64,000 nucleotides of DNA, taken from NCBI GenBank assembly GCA_964030785.1, contig OZ034975.1:40492569-40556568 (forward strand), read 5' to 3'. Below the pieces are notes generated by a model, which had not been told where the DNA came from, did no database searches, and saw only the letters and a list, made by a program, of their open reading frames with translations. Shown piece after piece: positions 11,130 to 21,510 of the stretch. The DNA is from Siderastrea siderea. Lineage: Eukaryota; Cnidaria; Anthozoa; Scleractinia; Rhizangiidae. The translations under genes and the position numbers were made by a program. Position 1 is the first letter of the stretch, and every line of letters starts with the position of its first letter.

Positions 11130-12060
11130 TAGTACCTTACTTGTTCCTTCTTACATTACACGTTACACACTAGATCTTGTAAATATTGCCTTATTTATTA
11201 GCAGCAAGAACAATAAAAGTGTGGAAAGACCTAAATCTTTATATCCCTGTGACTAAATGCAAGGGATAAAGATAAAATATTGCTAGGTAAGATGAACGTT
11301 TATTCGTTTGTCTCACGATGGAATCGCTTAGAGTTGTTGATCGCGACGTTACGATAGAGTTGTTGATCGCGACTTAACTCCTTTCCCCTTAAGTTTATTG
11401 ATCGTGACCCTCACTGGTACACACGTAGGGTCAAAGAGGCTATCCATACAAGACTTCATCCTAATAACATCAATAGAGATAGTGGAATCGGAATTCCTGA
11501 AGCTTGGATACCTACGATCAGAAAGCACAACAGCCGACCAACCACAAAGCGGACCTGTGAAGGAACAACACCTAATAGTCGGAATAATAATGAGGATCGA
11601 AATGCACCAATAGCAGCGAACCATCATGCTACAAATAGCGACACGTAAACAATCGACCTCATCGCCTGATGAAGACTAGTAGTATTGCAGTCTAAACGTC
11701 GCGATCAACAGCTCTAAGCGATTCCATCGTGAGACAAACGAATAAACGTTCATCTTATCTATCTTACACCACGATGAACAATAAACACATATTTAATTAC
11801 AAAATATTGCTAGTTTTGACATTTAAAAACATTAATTTTATTTTGACAATCGTGTCTTTAATTTTTTAGCTCTGCAACGCAATAGAAAACTAAAAGGCAA
11901 AAATATTCGTGAGTCACAGACGGCACCAGAAAGGCCAATGATTCCCCATCAGATGTAATTCTGACCTCGAACACTAAGAAAGACTTAAAGCCTCTTTGAC
12001 AAGGAGCAAAACCATACCAGATAGGGGAACTAACAACAATTCTTTTGTTTTCGCCATTTG
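11130..12060. repeat. Local duplication, copy 2, interrupted by a Penelope-like insertion
   Basis: Partner of 9,385-9,870. The 13-mer AAAATATTGCTAG occurs at 11274-11286 and again at 11801-11813, on either side of the inserted block. It may be a target duplication or a residue of the insertion event. Confidence 0.55.
11288..11762 (+). mobile_element. Penelope-like (GIY-YIG) retroelement 3' fragment between inverted repeats
   Basis: The arms at about 11288-11352 and 11694-11762 are inverted copies of each other (gatgaacgtttattcgtttg and its complement). The interior plus frame from about 11391 reads FIDRDPHWYTRRVKEAI, then LHPNNINRD and PEAWIPTI. I recognise this as the region that follows the GIY-YIG nuclease in Penelope-like elements. 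The reverse transcriptase is absent. The copy is 5' truncated and dead. Confidence 0.55.
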
Positions 12061-13301
12061 TCTTCTTTTTTGAAAAAAAAAAAAAGGAAGTAGGTCATCT
12101 TTATGGCGACTTAAAAACAACCCTATGGCAGGCCTGTTTGCAAGCATTTCGTAATGGAGAGGAGTAGAAGAAGAAATGCTGCTGGCAGGAATTTTCATCG
12201 AACTTCACCTGATAGTCAAAAACAACTTTCTCTCGGTAGCCCAGCACGGAATATGTTTTCTTCCAACTAGTCGTCAATATAACGCAGAATTACCGTCTCA
12301 AAATTGCAATTAGTTTTGTATCACGATTCAATCGTTTTTCGGAGAGAAAAAGCAGAACTGAGAATTTTTTCTTGTTCTAATTGAAATATAAATTCTTACA
12401 AATCGTCAAGTGTAGAACACGAATGTCTGTACGCGTAATCAAATCTTGTATTGCAGAAAAATTATGAAACTGCTGACTTTAATTGCCATAAATCAGTGCT
12501 TGGCACACGGAAAATTCGAAATTGCATCTTAATGTAGTTTTCGTAAGTGTCAGGCGTCGACAAAACAGGTAAAATAACGCAAATCGAAGAGCGTTTTGTT
12601 CAAAACTTTTTCAAAAACACGATTGTCAGATTATCGCGCGCACAACAACACCGCGACAAAAACAAACTGTTCAAGCAAACGAAAAACTCTTTAATCCTCG
12701 TCTTTTCTGAAAATTTTAATGTGGATTCTAAAGTGAGGAGCCTAACAAAAACGGTGCGAAATTTCAACCAATCACTGGCTCACTTTTGGGACGTCAGTAC
12801 GTAGTGTATATCGAAAGAAAAAAAGAGAATGTGATGTTTCGATGGAGTCCGTAAAACAAAACAAAACCACGACCGCTGACAATTGCGCACTCTCATGTTT
12901 ATTCATTGCTTAATTCACTGTGTGCTGACATTTTAATTAATCATCTGTGAACAGTTGTTTACTGGACCAATTACAGATGAAAATGAGGGACAGGAACAAA
13001 GACAGCAATACCTGATTCAACAAGTGCTAAAAATCCACGCCGGGGGAGATTTACTCTAGAAACAATAGATTTTCAAAGTTGAACTTTTTAACACCACGTT
13101 ACAGATTAAAGACTGAAGGAGGAAGTACGGTTTTTAGTAACCGCCATAGAACAATGGAATATGTTTATATTTATATAGCAGGTTTTAGATTCTTATATAA
13201 CTCATTGTAAATATTTTTTTTGATAATTCATTGTAAATATCGTAGAAAGTTAGGAGGGCCACAAGTTTATTAGTGCTTCGCACTATTTCGTGCTACCCTC
13301 G
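12061..13301. other. Intergenic, no supported gene
   Basis: Small open frames (for example one at 12547-12804) lack domains or start context. I see nothing else that can be supported. Confidence 0.4.
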
Positions 13302-13312
13302 TTAAAATATAG

Positions 13313-13313
<1 letters not shown>

Positions 13314-13401
<88 letters not shown>
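13314..13401. repeat. (TTA)n microsatellite
   Basis: About 85 bp of almost uninterrupted TTA triplets. The poly-Tyr frame across it is an artefact. Confidence 0.95.
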
Positions 13402-13690
13402 TTACCACCGAAACTCAGCGTGAACGCCGGCTTGAAATTCAACGTAAACAACGAAGGCGAAACAGACAACAAGAAACCACGGGTAGCATTGTTTAGCCCA
13501 GCGAAGACAAAGACAGAGGAGCAGACAAACAGAGACCGGAATATCCCAGGCGAGAGACCTTAAAACATAGACAACGTAGATTAAATTTAGCTACTCTAAA
13601 TGACGCGATTACAAAACAAGACTCCCGAACAACAAGAGTGTCGATTACAAGGACTCCGAATAGCTCAGGCACACCGAATGAATAATGGAA
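13402..13690 (+). mobile_element. Decayed Arg/Gln-rich transposon ORF fragment
   Basis: Pieces in two plus frames (TETQRERRLEIQRKQRRRN at the start; KTPEQQECRLQGLRIAQ near the end) resemble the ETPEQRE-RL-type repeats seen at the start of Helitron-like helicase ORFs. At least one frame change and a stop separate them. This is a weak assignment from composition and spacing. Confidence 0.3.
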
Positions 13691-13741
13691 GTGAACATGA
13701 ATAATGAGAATGAACATGCAGGAACAATATCAGCGGCTACA

Positions 13742-14000
13742 AACCCCCCGGGGGGACTCCCTTATTTGACCTAAATGGGTATGTGTCGTCCAACAGGGTA
13801 TGGTCTTCAGGGTCTTGCGTCTTAAACAGGGTATGCAATTTCATTATTTAGCGTCTTGAACAGGGTGTCTTTCCGTCCGGAAACCTTGAACAGGGTGTGA
13901 ACGGTGGCGGTGCGCGGTCTACATGTGTGGTACCAACAATTTTTTCAATCTAATTCTATGATGTCATTTATAAAAAAAAATACTTTCCGAAATATTTTTT
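13742..14000. repeat. Dispersed repeat with 'aacagggt' units
   Basis: Imperfect recurring units (acagggtatg, aacagggtatgc, gaacagggtgt) follow 'ggggggactcccttatttga'. It looks like a degenerate minisatellite or a common coral interspersed repeat. No coding content. Confidence 0.4.
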
Positions 14001-14571
14001 TCTGGTTAGGAAAAAAGGTCTCTCGTCTTAAAAGGGTAACGAAAGGAAAGGATTTTGTTTTTAACAGGATCTGGGTTTGAAGGCCTTGGCGGCACACCTC
14101 CACCCAAACTTTCCTTAAGTGCACCCCCGCCTCCTCCCCCGAGCTACAAACTCTTCGACAAAATGCCGCTCTCAGAATGCGTGCTGAAACCGATCAGGAG
14201 CGGCCACACCGACTGGAAGTACTCCGACGAAATGATTTTGTTAGACGCAACGAGAGACGACAAGAAATACACGATCACCAAAATACTTTTGACAGTAACT
14301 TTCAAACGGATGGTGACTTAACAGTGACCGCTCAAAATTATTTCTCTTTCACTACTATGTAATCTTTTCTCTTGATGTACCAGTAGTTATTAACATATAA
14401 CTCCTTTTTCGAGTATGATCAAAACTACAGATCACACAGGATCTAAATTATTTCACAAATATACAACTTTTGGACGACCTTGGTTTCAGTTCCAACACAG
14501 TGTAAGACATATTTGTAATGAGCAGTAAAAAAGTTTCAATTTTGACTGTAGGACGTATTCCATAACCACCC

Positions 14572-15037
14572 GATCAATTCAAAACTTCAACATCCACCCC
14601 CGGGCATACCCCGGGCATTTGACTGTGCATCGTTCCCAGGGAGAGGGGGGATTTAAACGTTGCGTTGGAAGGGTGGGGAATTTGAACCGGGTTTATCTCT
14701 TGTTCTGACGTAAAACGCCCGTGAGTTTTTTCGGTTTTTGCAGGTTTGACGGATTTTCAAGATAGAATTTCGCCTTAGTGAAAAACTCTTTCCAAAGGAT
14801 CTTTAAAAGAAGTTTGAAGGTGTCGTTACGGGATGTCTTTCTCTCTGAAAGGCGTGTGAAATGTTTGATTGAAGACGAAATTTATCTTTGAGGAGAGGTA
14901 GTTCAGTACTAATTGGTGGGGCATTTGAATGGCTTTTTTGCCCCGAGGGGAGGGAATTTGAACAAGCCAATCTTCAAAAATTCAAATGCCTGGGGGGGGG
15001 GTTGCCCTAGGGGGGATGTTGAACTTTTGAATTGATC
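14572..15037. mobile_element. Foldback/MITE-like element, about 470 bp
   Basis: The left end GATCAATTCAAAACTTCAAC and the right end are reverse complements with few mismatches over about 50 bp, including CCC-rich/GGG-rich inner parts and 'gggcatttga'/'tcaaatgcc'. The interior has no ORF. Confidence 0.6.
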
Positions 15038-17040
15038 CGCGCATAACACAGTTGAAAGAAATAATTCATATGGATCAGTAAGGATTAAGAGTTTAAACAT
15101 TCCGTTTTAGATATTACCACTGTGAATAGCTCAAAGAAATAATATTCAGATGGATTAGTAGGGAGAATTTCTGTTCACAATTTGGATAGAAATGCACTTA
15201 AGCCATTTTATTAGCAACATATACTACTCCTAGCAATTACCAACTAATGTGTACCAGGGATATACATGTACATGCACCTATCCCAATTAAATTAATTAAT
15301 TGAATTTCGAAAGCAATAGGATATCAATTAAGTGTTTTAACAATTTATAATCTATCTATTTAGTTATTAATTTTTATTTTTTGTACTTTTGCATATTTTT
15401 TTTGTTTGTTTTCATGTTTTCTTTATTTGTACCTTATTCTTAAAAGCCCTTTAGGGATTGATAAGGTCTGTATGTATGTATGTATGTATGTATGTATGCA
15501 TGCATGCATGCATGCATGCATGCATGTGTGTATGTATGTATGCATTTTGTGTGAAACAACAAAATTACCGCTTTACATTAATCATTGTTGATATTTTATG
15601 CTATACTGGACAGTGACCATGAGCATCACAGCTCTCCTCAGAACATCAAGAAGGGGCGGGGGGGGGGGTGGGGGGTTGGTTTAACCAGATTTCAAGTGAC
15701 GAGGAGGTGTGAAGGATTTTTTTTGGGGGGGGGGGTTGAAAATTTTGGCAAGTATGTTTTTGGATACACTGTGAGAATAAACAAACAAACACGACCATTC
15801 AAAAAGTACTGTTGTTCTTTGATATTGTCATTTAATCCCTTCTGGGTATTTTTAAGGGTCCAAAATTCAGCATGGGATTTTTTGGGATTTCATTTTGGTT
15901 CTCTGAAGGGTTTTGGGGGAGGGGAGTTTGCTTCAATCCCAGTGGATTTTTTTGGGGGGTTAAACTTATTGTTCCCAGTCACACCTTCCTCTCACTTGCA
16001 TAACTCCCCCCCCCCCCCCACCCCAATAGAATAACAGTGCACAAGCAAGCACCAAGATCCTGATCACCTTCAACATGAGTTCTCTCTGTGAAAGTTAACT
16101 CAAGCCAAAGTTAACTTAAGCCATAACTTCTGTTATGGCTGTGAGAGCTGTATTGACACTTAGAGGGTAATCTACTGTACAATTGATTTTGAGCTTTTAA
16201 TTTGGTTGCTCAGAAGGTTTCACATGTTATAATCTACATTCATCCTCTTCCCCAATTAGTTACTCTTGTTTTAATTCCATATACCAACTGGCCTTTTAAG
16301 CCCCAAAGCCAACCTACAAATTCTCCATGCTGGTCTTCTCCCATACTAATTTCTTATAGTACTAGTGCAGAGAACTTCTTTCTACTGACGCAACTGACAC
16401 TATACATGTTTGGTGGTCAATTCCGTAATTCTGATGACCTGTTTCCTATTATTAAAGCAAATTGTTATTACAGGGAGATGCTGATCGCTGGGGCTATAAG
16501 AGTCTTCTTGTTGTAAACTTTCACCCGTGAAAACCCTGTCGTCCCGACTAGCTGCTCCTGGGTCTCCGAGGATGCACACTAGCATCACTCTTCAATGGTA
16601 GTAGACTCCTGCTACCTCAACCATTCAAGGGAAATTAAGTGAATTGTCTTCTCAATACCCAGTATTAATAGAACAAAAACAGTGCAACTGAACATGTAAA
16701 GGAAACAGGCTAATTTTAGAGGTAGCACTCACAAAATTCAAAATTGGAATTTGAACAGCAGGAGTCAGCCTGCATTTCTGATAAACCTACTCCCACCCAA
16801 TCAAGATAAACAGAAACACCACTGCACATTGTCCTGGGCAACAGGTCCACTACAATATTCTCTCCAGAGATCAATTTTCCTTCTGTAAGAATGAAGAGAG
16901 GTGTGGGGAGTGGGCTGAAGGTCTTTTCGTATCCAGTTTCATATAGCAGTTAATACTTCCATTCCACACCAGACATTCCATCTCTCCCCCACCCTCATCA
17001 CTTAATTTTGCAATGCACCCTTCCCTGAGCTTCACAAGCT
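15038..17040. other. Intergenic with microsatellite and G-rich runs
   Basis: Holds the TATG/CATG tetramer array (15465-15545) and G-rich low-complexity stretches with long G runs (15655-15740, 15905-15960). No coding exon supported. Confidence 0.45.
15465..15545. repeat. (TATG)n/(CATG)n microsatellite
   Basis: A tetranucleotide array that switches from TATG to CATG and back. Confidence 0.9.
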
Positions 17041-17400
17041 AGGCTCTGTGAGTTGACACAAAGTCCAGCTACCAATCAATATTATCTACATCAAAATGCG
17101 AGATTAGAAAATCTACATGCCCTTCGGGCATATATATATTTAATTATCAGTTTTACAGCTATGGAGAAACAGCTATAAAAAGGACCCATTTCAGTGAACC
17201 TGACTAACACACGCGCAGCAAAGTTGTCCACTTATAGCTACCGAACTACAAAAAGTTTAAATTTGACAGCTGTAATTGGACACCCACGTGATCACCCTCC
17301 AATTACGGAACAAATAGGCATGCGGAGAACCAATCACAATCAAGAATTTTGTTGCAGATACCATTAATTGAATGACCAGAGATGGTTTTCTCAGAAACAC
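17041..17400 (+). repeat. Dispersed non-autonomous repeat, copy 1
   Basis: Shares ordered blocks with 51,310-51,755 (same strand) and 49,366-49,720 (opposite strand): 'cacaaagtccagctacc', 'ggacacccacgtgatcac', 'gagaaccaatcacaatc'. No ORF. A MITE-like family present three times in this window. Confidence 0.7.
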
Positions 17401-18278
17401 TGGAACAGGAAAATACCCTTTCTGGGCCGGGAATTTTGGGCACCCGCCCTTCCGACAGGAAACTGCTCCAGGAAGCTATTTAATTAGTGTTATAAAATGT
17501 TTAGTGGTCGCCTAGATAGCTTATTCCACTTTTTGAAAGCTTTTCTGTCGCATTTTGAGATCTGATAATTATCGTATTTTGCAGAGAATATAACCGACTT
17601 AAAGTACAAAGAGTTAAACACAATACTCTTAGTAGAGTTCAGACCACGCCACTCTTGTATTAGTACAGTAACTGCCTGCACTCATTCCATACACTCTGAT
17701 TATTTCTATGGTGACAAAAAGCCATTTTAAGTAACAAAGTAACGGTTCAAAAGCTACAGTAGCTTGTGGAACATCGAGATTCTTTACCTTTTAAACCGGT
17801 AGACAATAATTAATAATTAAGGTCTCTTTCCCAATTCGCCTTTAATAAACACGATAAAAATATTTATAACAGTCGAATGAAGAAGGCATGGATTTTGTCT
17901 CCTACATTTGCTATAAAGGTTTTAGTGTAGAATAACTATCATTAAAACATACGCGGTTGGAACTACCCGACTACATGCATGAACTGTTGTTCAATTTTGC
18001 TTTGTCAAATTACAAATCGTAAATAGAAGGGAGGTTTATGAGCAACACATTTTGACTCTACACCTACCTGCCTCGCAGTGAAACATGAATATCCCAAACA
18101 AAAACGAAGGAAAGTACACAATCAATGTCATGATGGAACAAGAAGGACGCTCACAAGCGTTAACAAATGACAGTAACAAAACTGAAAGTAAGTGGCAAAA
18201 TGTAACCATCACTGGCATGGGAACGAGGAAGATTGTAAACTAAAAATATCTCGTGACACTGGGGGCTCACGATACTAG
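17401..18278. other. Intergenic, no supported gene
   Basis: AT-rich sequence with no coding exon or repeat that I can support. Confidence 0.4.
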
Positions 18279-18965
18279 GGCGCTTTCCATTCAACCAAAC
18301 TTTCTGGAAATTCCGGTCCGAAACTGAATGGAATGGTTCTGACCAACCGGAAAATTTCCGGAAAAGAAGGGGCGCTTTCCATTCAACCAAAATTTCCGGA
18401 AATTCCGGTCCAAAACTGAATGGAACGGTTCTGACCAACCGGAAAATTTCCGGAAAAAAAGGTCCACCTTTCGAGGTGGACCACTTTTTCGGTTGGTCCG
18501 TTCTGATCGGAAATTACTGTTCCATTCGAAAAGATTTCGGTTTGTAGTACCTCTCTGTCGTAAATTTCTGTCCGAAACTAAATGGAACGGCTCGGTCCAC
18601 CCGGTCTGGTATAACCATCCGGAAAATTTCCCGATTTACTGTTCCATTTGCCACGTGAAAATTTCGAAATTTTAAACCGGAATTTTTGTTCGAATGGAAA
18701 GCGCCCAAGGTCCACCTTTCGAGGTGGACCGCTTTTTCGGTTGGTCCGTTCTGATCGGAAATTACTGTTCCATTCGAAAAAATTTCGGTTTGTAGTACCT
18801 ATCTGTCGTAAATTTCTGGAAATTTCTGTCCGAAACTGAATGGAACGGCTCGGTCCACCCAGGCTGGTATAACCATCCGGAAAATTTCCCGATTTACCGT
18901 TCCATTTGCCACGTGAAATTTTCCAAATTTCAAACCGGAATTTTTGGTCGAATGGAAAGCGCCCC
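18279..18965. mobile_element. MITE with GGGCGCTTTCCATTC termini, host of the Polinton insertion
   Basis: It starts GGGCGCTTTCCATTCAACC at about 18279 and ends with the complement at about 18950-18964. Inside are repeated blocks of 'ccggaaaatttccgg' and 'tggtccgttctgatcgg', so it is built from internally duplicated inverted units. CTA lies immediately left of it, and CTA follows its right end once the Polinton is removed, compatible with a 3-bp target duplication. Confidence 0.6.
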
Positions 18966-18967
18966 TA
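18962..18967. repeat. Polinton target-site duplication, left (CCCCTA)
   Basis: CCCCTA directly abuts the left terminal repeat and is repeated exactly at 35159-35164. A 6-bp duplication is the known signature of Polinton/Maverick integration. Confidence 0.92.
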
Positions 18968-19042
18968 AGTAGTTATAGAGTTGGCGGTTCTAGACCACTT
19001 TCTTTGAAAGTGTTCTAAAACCAAGCCAACTCTGTAACTACT
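18968..19042. repeat. Terminal 75-nt imperfect hairpin of the Polinton (left)
   Basis: Arms 18968-19002 and 19006-19042 pair with a TTT loop, one 2-nt bulge and about three mismatches (AGTAGTTATAGAGTTGGC against GCCAACTCTGTAACTACT). The same structure is present at 35084-35158. Fold-back ends of this sort recall hairpin telomeres of some linear DNA viruses; a role here is inference. Confidence 0.85.
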
Positions 19043-19221
19043 ATTTCCATTAGATGAAATCTATATGTTTTTTTTTTATCACATGATTCCATCACATGGC
19101 TCAATCACGGCAATAGACCCCCCGGCATGCTAAGTATTTGAATGATTGCGTAGCAATACATTCAAAGACGACGCACGGGGATGGGGGGGTCGTTATTGCA
19201 AAAAGCGCCTTGGTGGGAAGA

Positions 19222-19250
19222 GCTCTTAGCTCTCGAAGAGAGCTAAGAGC
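19222..19250. repeat. Perfect 13-bp stem-loop inside the left TIR
   Basis: GCTCTTAGCTCTC pairs with GAGAGCTAAGAGC around GAA. An outer AAAGCGCC/GGGCGCTTT pair flanks it. It is conserved in the right TIR near 34,870-34,900. Confidence 0.85.
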
Positions 19251-19544
19251 GATGGGCGCTTTATTATGTGATGACATTATGTGATGACATTATGTGATGG
19301 AGTCATGTGATGGAGTCATGTGATGGATAACTATATACAAGATCCATTTTTTAAGCATTGGGGAACAAAAGCGGAGCTTTTGTGAGGCAGTGAATTGATC
19401 GCAAAGCGATCAAGAGGGGAAGTTTCTTTTTGCGATGCTGGTTCCATTTTATGGATAACTATATGTATTTTATTACATGGGCTGAATTGATTGGATTTGG
19501 ATACTATATGTTTTATATCATGATGTATCCAACGCATTATTCCA

Positions 19545-20105
19545 TCACGTGGCCAAAGACAACATAAAAGCATAATGATTCCTCAAATTGTTGTTGCGGA
19601 GAGGAGTTTTTTTATATTTATGTTTTTCAAACGCAAATCTATAGCATTTTTCGTTTTCAAAGTCAGATTCACCGATTTTACTAATCCACCCTTTGTTTTT
19701 TTTGGATCTTTTTTTGTCAATTGTACCGTCAGGGTATTTTAATTCAACAGAATTGCAATCAGTATAAGGTGAAGATCCAATACCATCGTGACTTATACTA
19801 ATTTTTATAGTTTTTGTACATCCATCTTTGTAATAAATAGTTGTTAAAATATCTGCATTTCGTTCTTCTACTAGAATATTTTGGTTTTCATATTCAGTGT
19901 CAGATTCATCCATATTCCCTCTGTAAGTGTTTGATCTGTCTTCGTCAATTGAACCGTCAGGGCGTCTGAATTCGACAATCTTTGATCTGAAATTTGGTGT
20001 ATTTTTATCACCATCGTAATGTTTCGAAATATTAATTTTTTTTGTGCATCCATCTTTATAATCCATAGTTATTAACATTTGTGATTCTCGGGTTGCAATT
20101 TCCAT
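19545..20105 (-). CDS. Hypothetical protein made of two diverged repeats (Polinton)
   Basis: This 186-aa ORF is transcribed toward the left TIR, and its stop codon lies in the last bases of the TIR. Residues about 11-70 and 87-150 are diverged copies of one module: both hold a YKDGCTK block followed some 27-30 residues later by PDGxID and a basic RS segment. No signal peptide or membrane helix is seen, and I recognise no family. It shares an 89-bp divergent intergenic region with the VLTF3-like gene, so both are likely controlled from there. The start is the first ATG, preceded by TATTATATAAAA. Confidence 0.6.
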   Translation of the reverse strand: MEIATRESQMLITMDYKDGCTKKINISKHYDGDKNTPNFRSKIVEFRRPDGSIDEDRSNTYRGNMDESDTEYENQNILVEERNADILTTIYYKDGCTKTIKISISHDGIGSSPYTDCNSVELKYPDGTIDKKRSKKNKGWISKIGESDFENEKCYRFAFEKHKYKKTPLRNNNLRNHYAFMLSLAT

Positions 20106-20194
20106 TTTTATATAATATAATTTAGATAATATTTAAGCAGTTTTAAACGTACAGAATGTTGAATAAAAAATAATATCTCATATAATAGTATAGA
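20106..20194. promoter_or_regulatory. Divergent promoter region, left end of the Polinton
   Basis: An 89-bp AT-rich spacer between two outward-facing genes. The side facing the VLTF3-like gene holds TTTTAAACGTACAGAAT and ends ATAGTATAGAATG. This matches in order and content the modules before the 87-aa gene and the polymerase (TTTGAACGCAGATTAAAA ... TATAGAATG). It is a putative early-class promoter. Confidence 0.5.
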
Positions 20195-20752
20195 ATGAAT
20201 TGCGATGAAGATATTCACAATTACTTGAAAGAATCGGAAGTTGTTTGTCCTTTTTGTGACCAGCAAATAGATTTTGTCAGAAAACCGAAATATGATGAAT
20301 GCTGTGATAATCAGTATATTATTAATGACGATGGGATGTTAGCCTGTCTAAGTTGTGGTATTGTTCAAGGATATAATTATGTGAAAGAATATGTTAATTT
20401 TTATGAAAATAGACATAAATTTATTAGAAAATCTGTTTACCATCGAGAGTACCACATCAGCAACATATTACTCGATATTGAAGAAAAATATAACATTAAA
20501 ATATCAAACTGTCAGAAATATAAGATCGATAGAGTGTTTACAGAGATCGGTAAGGTTCTTAATGAAGTTAATGGTACAAGGAAAAGGATGATTAGCGTAA
20601 ATTTCATTATGAGAAAGATATTCAAGATGATGGGAATACCTTACAAAAATATTCCAATTAGTAAATCGAAAAAAACTTTAGCTTTTTATAATAAATATTG
20701 GGCTAGTATTATGTCTCTAATCGGTGATAAAATAAAATCTATTATTGGATGA
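20195..20752 (+). CDS. VLTF3-like zinc-ribbon late transcription factor (Polinton)
   Basis: This 185-aa protein has an N-terminal zinc-ribbon-like set of cysteines: CPFC at residues 18-21, CC at 36-37, and CLSCG at 51-55 after a DDGMLAC strand. The linker NFYENRHKFIRKS follows, and then YHREYHISNIL (82-92). A zinc ribbon followed by a Y-x-R-x-x-H block is the arrangement of the poxvirus VLTF3 family, also known from other large DNA viruses and Polinton-like viruses, where it acts in late transcription initiation. The remainder is helical and basic. It is compact compared with poxvirus members. The start is the ATG after TATAGA, shared with the polymerase gene. Assignment is by motif order, not alignment. 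Confidence 0.7.
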   Translation: MNCDEDIHNYLKESEVVCPFCDQQIDFVRKPKYDECCDNQYIINDDGMLACLSCGIVQGYNYVKEYVNFYENRHKFIRKSVYHREYHISNILLDIEEKYNIKISNCQKYKIDRVFTEIGKVLNEVNGTRKRMISVNFIMRKIFKMMGIPYKNIPISKSKKTLAFYNKYWASIMSLIGDKIKSIIG

Positions 20753-21230
20753 ATACCTTATTATATTTCTTTTCAAATTTGTCAGTTAACGGACACATAT
20801 CTACTATTATATCATCTAGAATTTTGACAAAATCAATAAATTCTTTGTCATTATATTCCAGTCCTCTCATAAAAGATCGCAAATGTGTTAAAACTTTTTC
20901 GTACGAAGTGTATGCGAATTTTAACATCTCAATCTTCCTTTTATAATTTTTAGCCTCTGAATATGATTTAAGCAAGAGCCCAGAACCGGATATCACTCCA
21001 AGAGGAATAGGGTTTAGTGTTACACCACCAACTACAGTCCCAGTTACTATCAAAAAAACAGATCCTATATTACATGCAAGTTCTGCCTTTTTGTAATATT
21101 TAAATGTCATTTTTGCAAGCCAATATTTTTTATGATAGAATTTGTACAATGCTTTCAACTCAGATATTTGATCTTCCGTTAAATTTTCTGAAACATGGTT
21201 CCAATTGAATATGCTTTCACGTCTATCCAT
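20742..21230 (-). CDS. Two-transmembrane protein (Polinton membrane protein)
   Basis: A 162-aa protein with a helical N-terminal part, then two closely spaced hydrophobic helices (about residues 53-71 and 73-89, joined by LNPIPLG) and a long charged C-terminal helical region. Helix, 2TM hairpin, helix is an architecture also seen in SLATT-type membrane effectors; here I can claim only the topology. It starts the minus-strand block after CATATAATATAT and overlaps the end of the VLTF3-like gene by 11 bp tail to tail. A virion membrane or lysis role is possible but unproven. Confidence 0.6.
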   Translation of the reverse strand: MDRRESIFNWNHVSENLTEDQISELKALYKFYHKKYWLAKMTFKYYKKAELACNIGSVFLIVTGTVVGGVTLNPIPLGVISGSGLLLKSYSEAKNYKRKIEMLKFAYTSYEKVLTHLRSFMRGLEYNDKEFIDFVKILDDIIVDMCPLTDKFEKKYNKVFIQ

Positions 21231-21235
21231 ATATA

Positions 21236-21358
21236 TTATATGGTTACATTTTTTTCTTTTTTGAACGATTTCTTAATACTGATGTATAATTTTCTGATGT
21301 TTCGAACTATTTTTTCTATATTCTCAATAATTTCGTTGATTAAAATAGCTGTTCTCAT
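21236..21358 (-). CDS. Small basic amphipathic ORF, 40 aa (Polinton)
   Basis: A short ORF packed between the 2TM gene (5 bp away) and the fibre-like gene. It reads MRTAILINEIIENIEKIV and then turns strongly basic. Its ATG follows TTTATAATATA, the same start-adjacent motif as its larger neighbours, which is the main reason to call it. Function unknown; a small helical peptide. Confidence 0.4.
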   Translation of the reverse strand: MRTAILINEIIENIEKIVRNIRKLYISIKKSFKKEKNVTI

Positions 21359-21510
21359 TATATTATAAAGTTAGATTATTCATTATCTTCTTCAGAATCC
21401 TCATTATTTCTTTTGGGATAATAATATATTCTAAAAAGCATTCCATGCTCCAATCAGATGGATATCCCGCATTGTGCTATATTATAAATGAAAATTTTTG
21501 TGGAAAGTTA
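21359..21510 (-). other. Short spacer with possible 21-codon acidic ORF
   Basis: Between the small ORF and the fibre-like gene. A minus-frame MLFRIYYYPKRNNEDSEEDNE fits, but it is too short to support. Confidence 0.25.

Larger units (their letters stand above)
18968..19551 (+). repeat. Polinton left terminal inverted repeat
   Basis: It matches the reverse complement of 34560-35158 with few differences. The copies differ mainly in the number of 13-bp ATGTGATGACATT-type units (two here, three on the right). Inside are a perfect 13-bp stem with a 3-nt loop (19222-19250) and the terminal 75-nt hairpin. Confidence 0.93.

Noticed and set aside
12547..12804. Basic 85-aa ORF
   Set aside because: No recognisable family or context; may be chance.
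13290..13496. ORF with a long poly-tyrosine run
   Set aside because: It is a TTA microsatellite read in frame; no real protein.
14055..14321. Proline-rich 88-aa ORF
   Set aside because: No domain, no splice support and no conservation visible; left out.
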